64,000 nt of DNA from Nostoc sp. S4 (lineage in GTDB: Bacteria > Cyanobacteriota > Cyanobacteriia > Cyanobacteriales > Nostocaceae), in assembly GCA_029379225.1 (NCBI GenBank), contig JAQYWR010000005.1:124001-188000 (forward strand), written 5' to 3'. Shown here one piece after another: positions 46,866-54,606 of the stretch. The first letter of the stretch is position 1; each line of letters opens with the position of its first letter. The position numbers and the translations under genes were made by a program. The notes under the pieces were generated by a model. It was not told the origin of the DNA, did no database searches, and worked only from the letters and a program-made list of their open reading frames with translations.

Positions 46866-47364
46866 GGCTTTGCGATTAACAAGCGTGCCATTCCAGCATG
46901 TGCTTTGATGGAATTACTGGAGGAACGGCCAGAATTATTAGAAAAAGTTGAAGTCATGTGGGTTGACTCGGGCTATGACGGTAATACAGCAGATTGCAAC
47001 TAAGTGAGGTACAAAATCCAGGACTGATTTATCACAGATAAAGAGTTTCTACCTCCTGCCCCCAGCAAGAACTGCCTCCTGCCCCCTGCCTTAAAACCCG
47101 TAACTTTGTACTTCATGCGAATAGAAAAGTGCTGTAAGTTTGCGCGCTTCGGTATGGCTGATGATTCAAGCTCATGTTGAGGTCATGCGCTGTACTGATA
47201 AAAAGTTTGAGGTTTTACCCAAGCGTTGGGTAGTAGAAAGAACATTTGGCTGGTTCAATCAGTATCATCGTCTAAGTAAGGATTACGAACGTCTTCCTGA
47301 TATGAGTGAAGCTGCCATATATGCTGTTATGACTCGTATTATGCTACGTCGTCTAGTCACCTAA
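46866..47364 (+). pseudogene. IS5-family transposase remnant split by a MITE
   Basis: The left part encodes LEKVEVMWVDSGYDGN and stops where the MITE begins (46985). The right part resumes at 47137 with [15 protein letters not shown]-like sequence and the conserved end [38 protein letters not shown]. The N-terminal half of the transposase is missing, replaced by G-rich repeats. Confidence 0.85.
46985..47136. mobile_element. MITE with TA ends, copy 2 (inverted), inside IS5 remnant
   Basis: The left end TACAGCAGATTGCAACTAAG matches the right end of copy 1 read inversely, including GAGGTACAAA; the right end is the inverse of TACAGCACTTTTCTATTCGC. The middle is a TGCCCCC-rich repeat tract. About 152 bp, flanked by TA. 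Confidence 0.85.
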
Positions 47365-47386
47365 AGATTTACTTTATAAATGGTCT

Positions 47387-47767
47387 CTAATTCGGTGACT
47401 GAGAAGAAGCAAATAAATATCGATGGATTTTCCAGTTGCCGTTCTCCTGCTTGAAGATAAACATCTCATTATTTCCTTCAGATGTAGTTTTGTTCTCAGC
47501 TAAAACAGTTGCCGTGCCTGATGATGAGGTGCGAGCATAGGCAAGTTCTCCCATTGCCTCTACCTCATGGATCGTAAACTTGACCTGGAGTTGGATAGTT
47601 TGAAAAATTTGCTTGTAGGTATCAAGAACTGCATCGCGTCCTACTTGAGCAGGTGCAAACTGGGGCATGAATATCGGATCGTTGCTGTAAAGTTCCAACG
47701 CCGCATGAGCATCTGACGCGTTTAAAACCTGCTCATATTGCTGAAGAACTTGTTGAATCTGTTTCAT
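47387..47767 (-). CDS. SnoaL-like / DUF4440 NTF2-fold protein
   Basis: About 126 residues from the ATG at 47767 (MKQIQQVLQQYEQVLNASDA); an upstream start at 47878 would include unrelated residues. The NTF2-like fold pattern is clear (VGRDAVLDTYKQIF, GNWKIHRYLF). These proteins bind small hydrophobic ligands or act as ketosteroid-isomerase-like enzymes. Divergent from a LysR regulator 110 bp away, which probably controls it. Confidence 0.8.
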   Translation of the reverse strand: MKQIQQVLQQYEQVLNASDAHAALELYSNDPIFMPQFAPAQVGRDAVLDTYKQIFQTIQLQVKFTIHEVEAMGELAYARTSSSGTATVLAENKTTSEGNNEMFIFKQENGNWKIHRYLFASSQSPN

Positions 47768-47877
47768 AGATACTTTCCTGAATTGAAATTTTTTTATATT
47801 GAGCAGTGTACATATTCTTATATTTGATGGGTAGTAGGTAAAATTGAGAAGCATTTTCTCAAATATGGAAAGATACA

Positions 47878-48750
47878 ATGGACTTCAATTCAGCTGCTTT
47901 GTTTATCAAGGTGGTTCAGTATGGCAGCTTTTCGGAGGCTGCCCGACGGACAAATACCCCGGTGGCAACCGTGAGTCGATGGATTGCTGAACTGGAAAAA
48001 GACCTCGGCATTCGACTCTTAGAACGTTCTACACGCCATTTACGAATGACTCTTGCAGGTACTACGTTTTATGAATACGCCGTTCGTGGGTTCGAGGCGT
48101 TTGAAACTGGCTTGTCTATCCTTGAAAATCAGCAGGAGGAATTGACAGGGACACTACGACTCTCTTTGCCACCTGCATTTCTTCCGATGCAACAACTACT
48201 ACAAGACTTTCAAGCACGCTATCGCAAGGTTAAACTCGAAATTTTTATTACTGAACGCAAGATCAATTTGATTGAGGATGGTATTGATGTGGCTTTAAGA
48301 GTTGGCGAACTCAAGGATAATCAGACAATTGCCAGGAAGTTGGGTGAATATAGTCATCAGGTCGTTGCTAGCCCAGATTTTCTCAAAAAATATGGTGAAC
48401 CTTCCCAACCAGAGCAACTTCTCACAATGCCTTGCGCCAGTTGGAACACCCGAACTGATGCCTTAAAATGGTCATTAGGAGATGAGTCAATCCAGATTGC
48501 TCCCAGTTTACAAGTTAATGATTATCTTCATCTCCTGAAGTTAGTTCTAGCTGGTACGCATTTTACTGAACTGCCCCCTTTCCTAATCAAAGAGCATCTA
48601 GCTAGTGGACGCTTGAAGACATTACTCGAAGATTATTCCTTACCCACTCAACAAATAAATCTGCTCTATCCATCTTCTAAGCAGCTATCTCGTTTGGTCA
48701 GTACTTATATTGATTTTTGTACTGAGTGGGTTGATTGCTTATTTCAATAG
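47878..48750 (+). CDS. LysR-family transcriptional regulator
   Basis: A 290-residue protein with the LysR helix-turn-helix (FIKVVQYGSFSEAARRTNTP, VSRWIAELEKDLGIRLLERS) and a substrate-binding-like effector domain. Divergent with the SnoaL-like gene, the usual arrangement for LysR targets. Inducer not evident. Confidence 0.92.
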   Translation: MDFNSAALFIKVVQYGSFSEAARRTNTPVATVSRWIAELEKDLGIRLLERSTRHLRMTLAGTTFYEYAVRGFEAFETGLSILENQQEELTGTLRLSLPPAFLPMQQLLQDFQARYRKVKLEIFITERKINLIEDGIDVALRVGELKDNQTIARKLGEYSHQVVASPDFLKKYGEPSQPEQLLTMPCASWNTRTDALKWSLGDESIQIAPSLQVNDYLHLLKLVLAGTHFTELPPFLIKEHLASGRLKTLLEDYSLPTQQINLLYPSSKQLSRLVSTYIDFCTEWVDCLFQ

Positions 48751-49609
48751 TCAGAAACTTTTACTGACAGAATTTACAATAGAACTCTAAGTGAAATACC
48801 AATTAAAAAACCAAAAGGGAAGAAGTTAACTAAAAAATAGAAAAAATATAATCAAGAACTCAATCGATTAAGGATTGTTGTCAAACACGTTAATCGTTAG
48901 TTAAGTTTAGTAAATCTCATCTACTAAAGGATTGTTTTTATGCGTCCTCAACTAATTTTTCCATGATTTGAAGAATACTTAACACAGCCGATTACTGTTA
49001 CTAATTTCAGCAATGCCATCTAGCTACGCCACTTTTATTTAGTACGTATTTACTATAATAATGCGATCGCCCTGTGCCAGTTCTGTAATTCCTGAATATT
49101 TAAAGCAGTGTAAAACTGATGGGAGAAATGCAACGATGAAAGTATTTAGGGCTTGGGTGAGAAAGCAAATATAATTTATTCACGCACAGATGCAGCGTGA
49201 AAGTCTGTAGACGCTTCTGCGGCTTCCGGTGTAGACACCCGGAGGGCAGCTTGCCGAAGGTATCAGAACTTTCCAAGATAGAGGCGCAAAGGTAAAGATA
49301 CTTTTATACTTCAGTTTTTAGAATATCAGATTGGCGATCGCACCTTTTTTAATGTGAGTTAGATAGATCCTGAACAACTCTGCTTCCATTCCTCTTACCG
49401 AAACGGGGAAAGGCTTAAATAACCTTATTCTTTGGTACCAATTTAGAGATTTTTGTTATCTTGACGGTTATAATATCTGCTGGCTTATTCTTAACCTGAG
49501 TACTCCTAAGTTTTTTAGACTGCCTGAGGTGGTTATAAATGCTTTACCAACCAGTCAATATTAGCCGTAGTAGTTTGGTTTTAAATACTAACTTTCTTCT
49601 AAAAGACGA
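48751..49609. other. Intergenic region with a gene remnant
   Basis: No intact ORF. Holds the Uma2 remnant at 49079-49174, a dispersed inverted-repeat fragment near 49200-49262 and, at the right, the promoter region of the PotD-like gene. Confidence 0.5.
49079..49174 (+). pseudogene. Uma2 C-terminal remnant
   Basis: One frame reads SVIPEYLKQCKTDGRNATMK then FRAWVRKQI and stop, matching AIPEYLNQSVTVGRNATLKAF RAWVQKQI at the end of the Uma2 gene 38563-39210. Only the last 31 residues remain. Confidence 0.8.
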
Positions 49610-50695
49610 ATGACTAAAAGACGACAATTTTTAAAACAAGTAGCAGCACTTTCTAGCTTGTCATTAACAAGTTGTGGTTGGAGACTAGCCCAAGTACGTG
49701 CTAATTCTACTACTTCCGATCGCACTGACCAACTTTATATCTATACTTGGACACAATATACTGACAAAGAATTACTAAAAACTTTCAGCACTCAAACTGG
49801 TATGAAAGTGCTGGCGGATGTATATGATTCTAACGATGTAATGCTAGCTAAGTTGCAAGCTGGAGGTGGTGGCGCCTATAGCATTATCTACCCATCTGAT
49901 TATATGGTACAGAAGATGGTAGACAAAGGTTTATTAATAGAAATAAATCACGATCGGCTAATTGGGCTAGAAAATTTATTTCCCCGCTTTTCTAATCCTA
50001 TTTATGACCCGAATAACCGTTACAGTATACCTTTTAATTGGGGTACAACAGGTTTTATCTATAACTCTGAAAAAATCAAAGAACCACCAGAAGATTGGGA
50101 TTATCTTTGGCAAAACCAAGACAAACTTAATAAACGAATGACTCTGCTTAATGATGTGCGAGAGGTGATAGGTGCAGTATTGCGGATGCTAGGTTATTCT
50201 TATAACTCCAAAAATGAATTAGAAATTAAACAAGCTTATGATAAATTGAAGGTGCTAAAACCTGCGATCGCTGCTTTTGATACAGATGCTTGGCAAAATC
50301 AGATTCTTGGAGGAGATTTGCTCTTAGCAATGTGTTATTCAGCAGATGCAGTGAAAATCTCTCAAGAAAATCCCAAACTCAAATATGTGATTCCTCGTAG
50401 TGGTTCTTCATTATGGACAGACACTATTGTAATTTCTAAAACAGCCCCAAATTTAGCTGGAGCCTATGCTTGGATTAATATGATTTTGCAACCAGAAGTA
50501 GCAGGTCAAATCAGTCAACGTCTAAATATTGCTACGCCTAATAGCGCTGGATTTGAGCAATTACCGAAAAGAATACAGAACAATCCTAATTTGTTTCCTC
50601 CAGAATCACTTTTAGCAAATTGCGAACGGATTAGTCCTGTAGGTGAATTTGAAGAAGTTTATGACCGCTATTGGACTCAATTAACTAGCAGTTAA
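49610..50695 (+). CDS. PotD-like polyamine-binding lipoprotein
   Basis: A 361-residue periplasmic binding protein. The N-terminus has a twin-arginine-like KRRQFLK and a lipobox LTSC. The body follows PotD/PotF (LYIYTWTQYTDKELLKTFST, YSIIYPSDYMVQKMV, NWGTTGFIYN). Binds spermidine/putrescine or related compounds by family. A permease gene follows after 19 bp; no ATPase gene is nearby. Confidence 0.85.
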   Translation: MTKRRQFLKQVAALSSLSLTSCGWRLAQVRANSTTSDRTDQLYIYTWTQYTDKELLKTFSTQTGMKVLADVYDSNDVMLAKLQAGGGGAYSIIYPSDYMVQKMVDKGLLIEINHDRLIGLENLFPRFSNPIYDPNNRYSIPFNWGTTGFIYNSEKIKEPPEDWDYLWQNQDKLNKRMTLLNDVREVIGAVLRMLGYSYNSKNELEIKQAYDKLKVLKPAIAAFDTDAWQNQILGGDLLLAMCYSADAVKISQENPKLKYVIPRSGSSLWTDTIVISKTAPNLAGAYAWINMILQPEVAGQISQRLNIATPNSAGFEQLPKRIQNNPNLFPPESLLANCERISPVGEFEEVYDRYWTQLTSS

Positions 50696-50714
50696 ATAGA
50701 TTTAGGAGTTAGGA

Positions 50715-51611
50715 ATGATTAATATTGAAAAAAGTGATATTCCTGAAAGAGAAGTACTGCATCCTCGGCGAGGAAATTGGCTGCAACCTTTAGTATTACT
50801 TGCACCATCTGGAATTTGGTTATTACTTTTGCTGGTGTTGCCAAGTTTAATAATTTTCGAGTTAAGTTTGGTTGCAAATATTCGACCGGGAGATGTGGTT
50901 AATCCCAATGGACTCCAAAATTATATCCGTATATTCGATCCTCTTTACTTACAAGTAATCGTGCGATCGCTATTTTTAGCATTTGGCACTACAATCATTT
51001 GTTTAGTTTTAGGCTTTCCTGTGGCCTATTGGATTGCTGTAGTTGCACCGAAGCGATGGCAAAATTTGTTGGTATTAAGCTTTGTTTTACCTTTGTGGAC
51101 TTCTTCGTTACTACGTTCTTATGCTTGGATTACAATTCTTCGTCCTAGTGGTTTATTAAATAGTTTGTTAACCTATTTTGGCTTGCCTATTTTAGAATTA
51201 CTTAATACAACTGTGGCTGTATTAATTGGTATGAGTTACAGCTTGTTACCCTATATGGTTTTAATTTTATACGCTTCTCTAGAAAAGCTAGATAAGCGTT
51301 TACTAGAAGCAGCAGCAGATTTAGGTGCAAATCCGATGGAAGCTTTTTTGCAAGTAACTATACCCCAAATTTTTCCTGGGATTGCAGCTGGTTCGATGCT
51401 TGTATTTATCACAGGTTTAGGGGATTTTATTGACCCAGAATTACTTGGAGGTGCTTCTAGTATGACAGCAGCGCGATTAGTTTATAACCAATTTCTGGGA
51501 GCAACTCAAAATTGGGGTTTTGGTTCAGCTTTGAGTATGACGTTAATTTTAATTGTGACTATTGCGATCGCTCTTTTAATTAAGTTTGGTGAAGCTACAC
51601 CCAAACGCTAA
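50715..51611 (+). CDS. PotB-like ABC permease
   Basis: A 298-residue membrane protein with six predicted helices and the permease loop LLEAAADLGANPMEAFLQVT (EAA motif). First permease of a polyamine-type importer. The second permease (PotC) and ATPase (PotA) are not adjacent, so they must be encoded elsewhere or the system is incomplete. Confidence 0.85.
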   Translation: MINIEKSDIPEREVLHPRRGNWLQPLVLLAPSGIWLLLLLVLPSLIIFELSLVANIRPGDVVNPNGLQNYIRIFDPLYLQVIVRSLFLAFGTTIICLVLGFPVAYWIAVVAPKRWQNLLVLSFVLPLWTSSLLRSYAWITILRPSGLLNSLLTYFGLPILELLNTTVAVLIGMSYSLLPYMVLILYASLEKLDKRLLEAAADLGANPMEAFLQVTIPQIFPGIAAGSMLVFITGLGDFIDPELLGGASSMTAARLVYNQFLGATQNWGFGSALSMTLILIVTIAIALLIKFGEATPKR

Positions 51612-51665
51612 ACCTTTCACAACTCACTTATAATAAATGCGTCGAACACCACCAAGACAAAGGTT

Positions 51666-52373
51666 ATGCTTTCACCCGATCTCAAAAATGCGTTACCAAC
51701 TACTGATGAACTTGCCTGCTCAGATGATACACCAGTGGATAATGAAGACCAAAACTTTTTGCCTAACATTTTACTTTTCTTGCTCAACTCGATTTGGACA
51801 AATCGCATGGATTGGTACTTTGGAGTAGATATGGCAGTTTATCACACTACCGGAGTAAATTCTAGAGTTCCTGTAGTACCTGATGCTTTTTTGAGTCTGG
51901 GAGTAGAACGGAAAAAAGGTGGTAAATCACGTAAAAGTTATGCAGTTTGGGAAGAAAATGGAATAATTCCAATACTCACATTGGAAATGGTATCACAGAC
52001 CCCAGGAGGTGAATACGAAGAAAAGCTAGATATATATAAAAAACTCGGTGTGTTGTACTACTTAATTTATAACCCTGAGTTTTGGCGGCGCGACCAACAT
52101 CAACCGTTTGAAGTGTATAAATTTATCAATGGAAGTTATCAAATACAAATAGGAGAACCTTATTTCATGCCAGAAATTGGCTTAGGTATTGGGTGGCGCC
52201 AAGCTGTAATCGGGGGAATACAACAGGAGTTTTTATGTTGGTATGATGAACGAGAAAATTGCTATTTGACAGACGCAGAACAAGTACAACAAGAACGACA
52301 AAAGGCTGAACAGTTAGCCCAGTATTTACGTTCTCTAGGTATAGATCCAAATAATCTTCCTCCTAAAAAATAA
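51666..52373 (+). CDS. Uma2-family (DUF820) endonuclease-like protein
   Basis: A 235-residue protein from ATG 51666. Segments DMAVYHTTG, VVPDAFLSLGV, PILTLEMVSQTPGGEYEEKL and YLIYNPEFW give the Uma2 pattern; the C-terminus is a Gln-rich helix. It belongs to a different Uma2 subgroup than 38563-39210. Confidence 0.82.
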   Translation: MLSPDLKNALPTTDELACSDDTPVDNEDQNFLPNILLFLLNSIWTNRMDWYFGVDMAVYHTTGVNSRVPVVPDAFLSLGVERKKGGKSRKSYAVWEENGIIPILTLEMVSQTPGGEYEEKLDIYKKLGVLYYLIYNPEFWRRDQHQPFEVYKFINGSYQIQIGEPYFMPEIGLGIGWRQAVIGGIQQEFLCWYDERENCYLTDAEQVQQERQKAEQLAQYLRSLGIDPNNLPPKK

Positions 52374-52854
52374 AAAGAAAATTCGCGAACAATAAATTCA
52401 GTTTTTCTTAAATTATTATTTTGTTCTTTTTACTTGTACTTTTTACCTTATTTAGTAGTTAAGGTAAATATTAATGATACTGATTTCCAGTGAAGTGAGG
52501 TACGAAACTAATGTTTTTTAACGCAGAGGAACGCAGAGTCAAGCGCAAAGGTACGCACAGAGAAGTTGCCATAGCGAAGCGTTAGCGAGTCTTCGAGCGT
52601 CGGAGGGTTTCCCTCCAAGCAAACTTCGGTGGGTTTGCCCAATTTTATTAGCAATATATATGTAAACATAGCTGAAATATAAAGTAAAACAATTTTGAAT
52701 TTTAGATTTGTTATTTAAGATTGTTTAAAAGCGATTAGAAATCACAAAGCAGTTGCTACAAAGCAGAAAAGCTCACGAAGTTATGATGAGCAAACAAAAC
52801 TTCGGAGCGGTGTCATGTTTTCCAATTGTCTGATGGAAGATTGGAACTATATTG
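52374..52854. other. Intergenic region with dispersed repeats
   Basis: No ORF. Holds a GTGAGGTACGAAACT fragment of the MITE inner end (near 52495) and an ACGCAGAG/TTAGCGAGTC-type repeat with a self-complementary GGAGGGTTTCCCTCC (52602-52616). Confidence 0.5.
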
Positions 52855-53781
52855 TCAGGGTTGTTTATGATTTTTGTAGTTGATAACAGCTGCCCTGAGA
52901 TTGCCTTGGTGTTCGCAAAGAAGGCGATCGCCCTCGTCTTTTTCTAAACCAGTCCAGTGCATTAATAAAGCTAGTTTTACCCATTTACCACTACGTTCCA
53001 ATAAAAAACTAGCAGCTTCTCGACTTAAACCTGTGAGGTCTTGCAAAATTCGCAAAGCGCGATCGCGTAACTTTTGATTTGTTACCGCCACATCCACCAT
53101 GCGATTGCCGTAAACTTTGCCCAGCTTGACCATTACCCCACTAGAAAGGATATTTAAAGCTAATTTTGTGGCTGTAGCAGCTTTCAGGCGAGTTGAACCA
53201 GCGATGATTTCTGGCCCTGTCAATAGGCGAATGTCAACATCAACATCAAAGCTAACTTGTTCGGTTGGAACACAGGCAATAAAAATAGTAACGGCTCCGC
53301 GCTGACGAGCTGCATTCAAGGCACCGTGGACATACGGTGTTGTTCCACCAGCAGTGATGCCAACTACTACATCTAGCTGTGTGATGTGTCGCCCTGCGAT
53401 CGCAGTTTCACCATCTTCGATGCTGTCTTCTAAATCCTCAGAACTGCGTACCAGCGCCCCAGCACCACCAGCGATAATTCCCTGTACCAACTCTGGGGGC
53501 GTACAAAAAGTAGGGGGACACTCAGCAGCATCTAATACCCCTAACCTACCACTAGTACCCGCACCAACATAAAATAAGCGTCCTCCATGGTGCAAACGCT
53601 CTGAGGTGCGTTCAATTGCTTGTGCCAACTGAACTTTTGCTGCCGCGACTGCGACGACTGCCTTTTGGTCTTCGTTATTAAATAGCTCCACCAACTCCAG
53701 AGAACTCAACTGGTCTAAGTTGAGACTGTTAGGATTTACTAACTCGGTTAAAAGATGCCCGCGTTCTTGTAGGTTTGTCAT
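52855..53781 (-). CDS. murQ: N-acetylmuramic acid 6-phosphate etherase MurQ
   Basis: About 308 residues from ATG 53781, chosen because MTNLQERGHLLTELVNPNS matches the family start; an upstream Met would lie within a TTGTCATTTG repeat tract. SIS-domain enzyme with GGRLFYVGAGTSGRLGVLDA, ECPPTF and GSTRLKAATATKLALN. Cleaves the lactyl ether of MurNAc-6-phosphate to GlcNAc-6-phosphate in cell-wall recycling. Confidence 0.95.
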   Translation of the reverse strand: MTNLQERGHLLTELVNPNSLNLDQLSSLELVELFNNEDQKAVVAVAAAKVQLAQAIERTSERLHHGGRLFYVGAGTSGRLGVLDAAECPPTFCTPPELVQGIIAGGAGALVRSSEDLEDSIEDGETAIAGRHITQLDVVVGITAGGTTPYVHGALNAARQRGAVTIFIACVPTEQVSFDVDVDIRLLTGPEIIAGSTRLKAATATKLALNILSSGVMVKLGKVYGNRMVDVAVTNQKLRDRALRILQDLTGLSREAASFLLERSGKWVKLALLMHWTGLEKDEGDRLLCEHQGNLRAAVINYKNHKQP

Positions 53782-53888
53782 TTGTTGTTTGTCAATTGTC
53801 ATTTGTTGTTTGTCAATTGTTAGTTGTCAGTTGTCATTTGTCCTTCGTCTAAAACTCATTACCAATGACTAATGACCAATGACCAATG
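53782..53888. repeat. Short direct-repeat tract upstream of murQ
   Basis: TTTGTTGTTTGTCAATTGTC and close variants recur from about 53778 to 53840, then ATGACTAATGACCAATGACC repeats to 53890. Related TAATGACCAATGAC stretches occur at 35345-35367. Typical short repeats of this genome type. Confidence 0.8.
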
Positions 53889-53893
53889 ACTAA

Positions 53894-54328
53894 TTACAAT
53901 AATCCTTCGAGTTGGCGACGAATTTTGTCTAGTTCAGAATCAGAGAAATCTGGTTCTTCTGGTGGCTGTTGCTTGGGACGGGAGGTATCTTCAACAGTAT
54001 CCTGTTTCTCGGCATCTGGTTGCCAGTCGGTTTGTTCAACGTTAACTTCTGGGGGAGTGACAACTGAGTTGCTGTTTTCTGAAATGATTTCCCAGTCATA
54101 TCCAGCACTTTCACAAAATTCTTTGATTTCCTCAGCATCGATCGCCTCTGGTGTAGGTGTGGCGAAATCTTGAGCTTCCAGCATCAAAGCATAACGCGTG
54201 GCGTCGTCTTCTGACTCAAACATCAAAATTGTATTGCGTAGCTTGCCGCCGTAGGCATCGCCTCTGAGAACCGTGTGAATCCCTTCGTTTTCTGTTCCAG
54301 CGTTAAACATTAACACAAAAACACGCAT
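53894..54328 (-). CDS. DUF3110 protein with in-frame repeat insertion
   Basis: A 144-residue protein starting MRVFVLMFNAGTENEGIHT, then TILMFESEDDATRYALMLEA, the DUF3110 pattern, and an acidic low-complexity tail. Between these parts residues about 20-33 (LRGDAYGGKLRNT) are encoded by a dispersed palindromic repeat (54232-54268) that keeps the frame; relatives normally lack this loop. Function unknown; conserved in cyanobacteria and plastid-bearing lines. Confidence 0.82.
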   Translation of the reverse strand: MRVFVLMFNAGTENEGIHTVLRGDAYGGKLRNTILMFESEDDATRYALMLEAQDFATPTPEAIDAEEIKEFCESAGYDWEIISENSNSVVTPPEVNVEQTDWQPDAEKQDTVEDTSRPKQQPPEEPDFSDSELDKIRRQLEGLL

Positions 54329-54606
54329 AAATGTAGTTATCTATTATTTTCAGGTCTAGATCTATTTATATTAAAGTTTTAGGCTATCCCTTAAGGAAAG
54401 TCACACTCACAATTTTCACTTTATTCAGATTTTCCTGAAAGCGCCAACATCATTGAGCATAAGTATTGGGTTGAGCAAATGCCGTAACTTAACCCATGAG
54501 TTCTTGAGTTTAGTTAACGTATCCTGGAAATGGCATAGTCAATTCAATGTGCCAGTTAATGCTTGTGTGTGCCAGCTATATCCGGCAATTAATACAGTGA
54601 AAGCAA

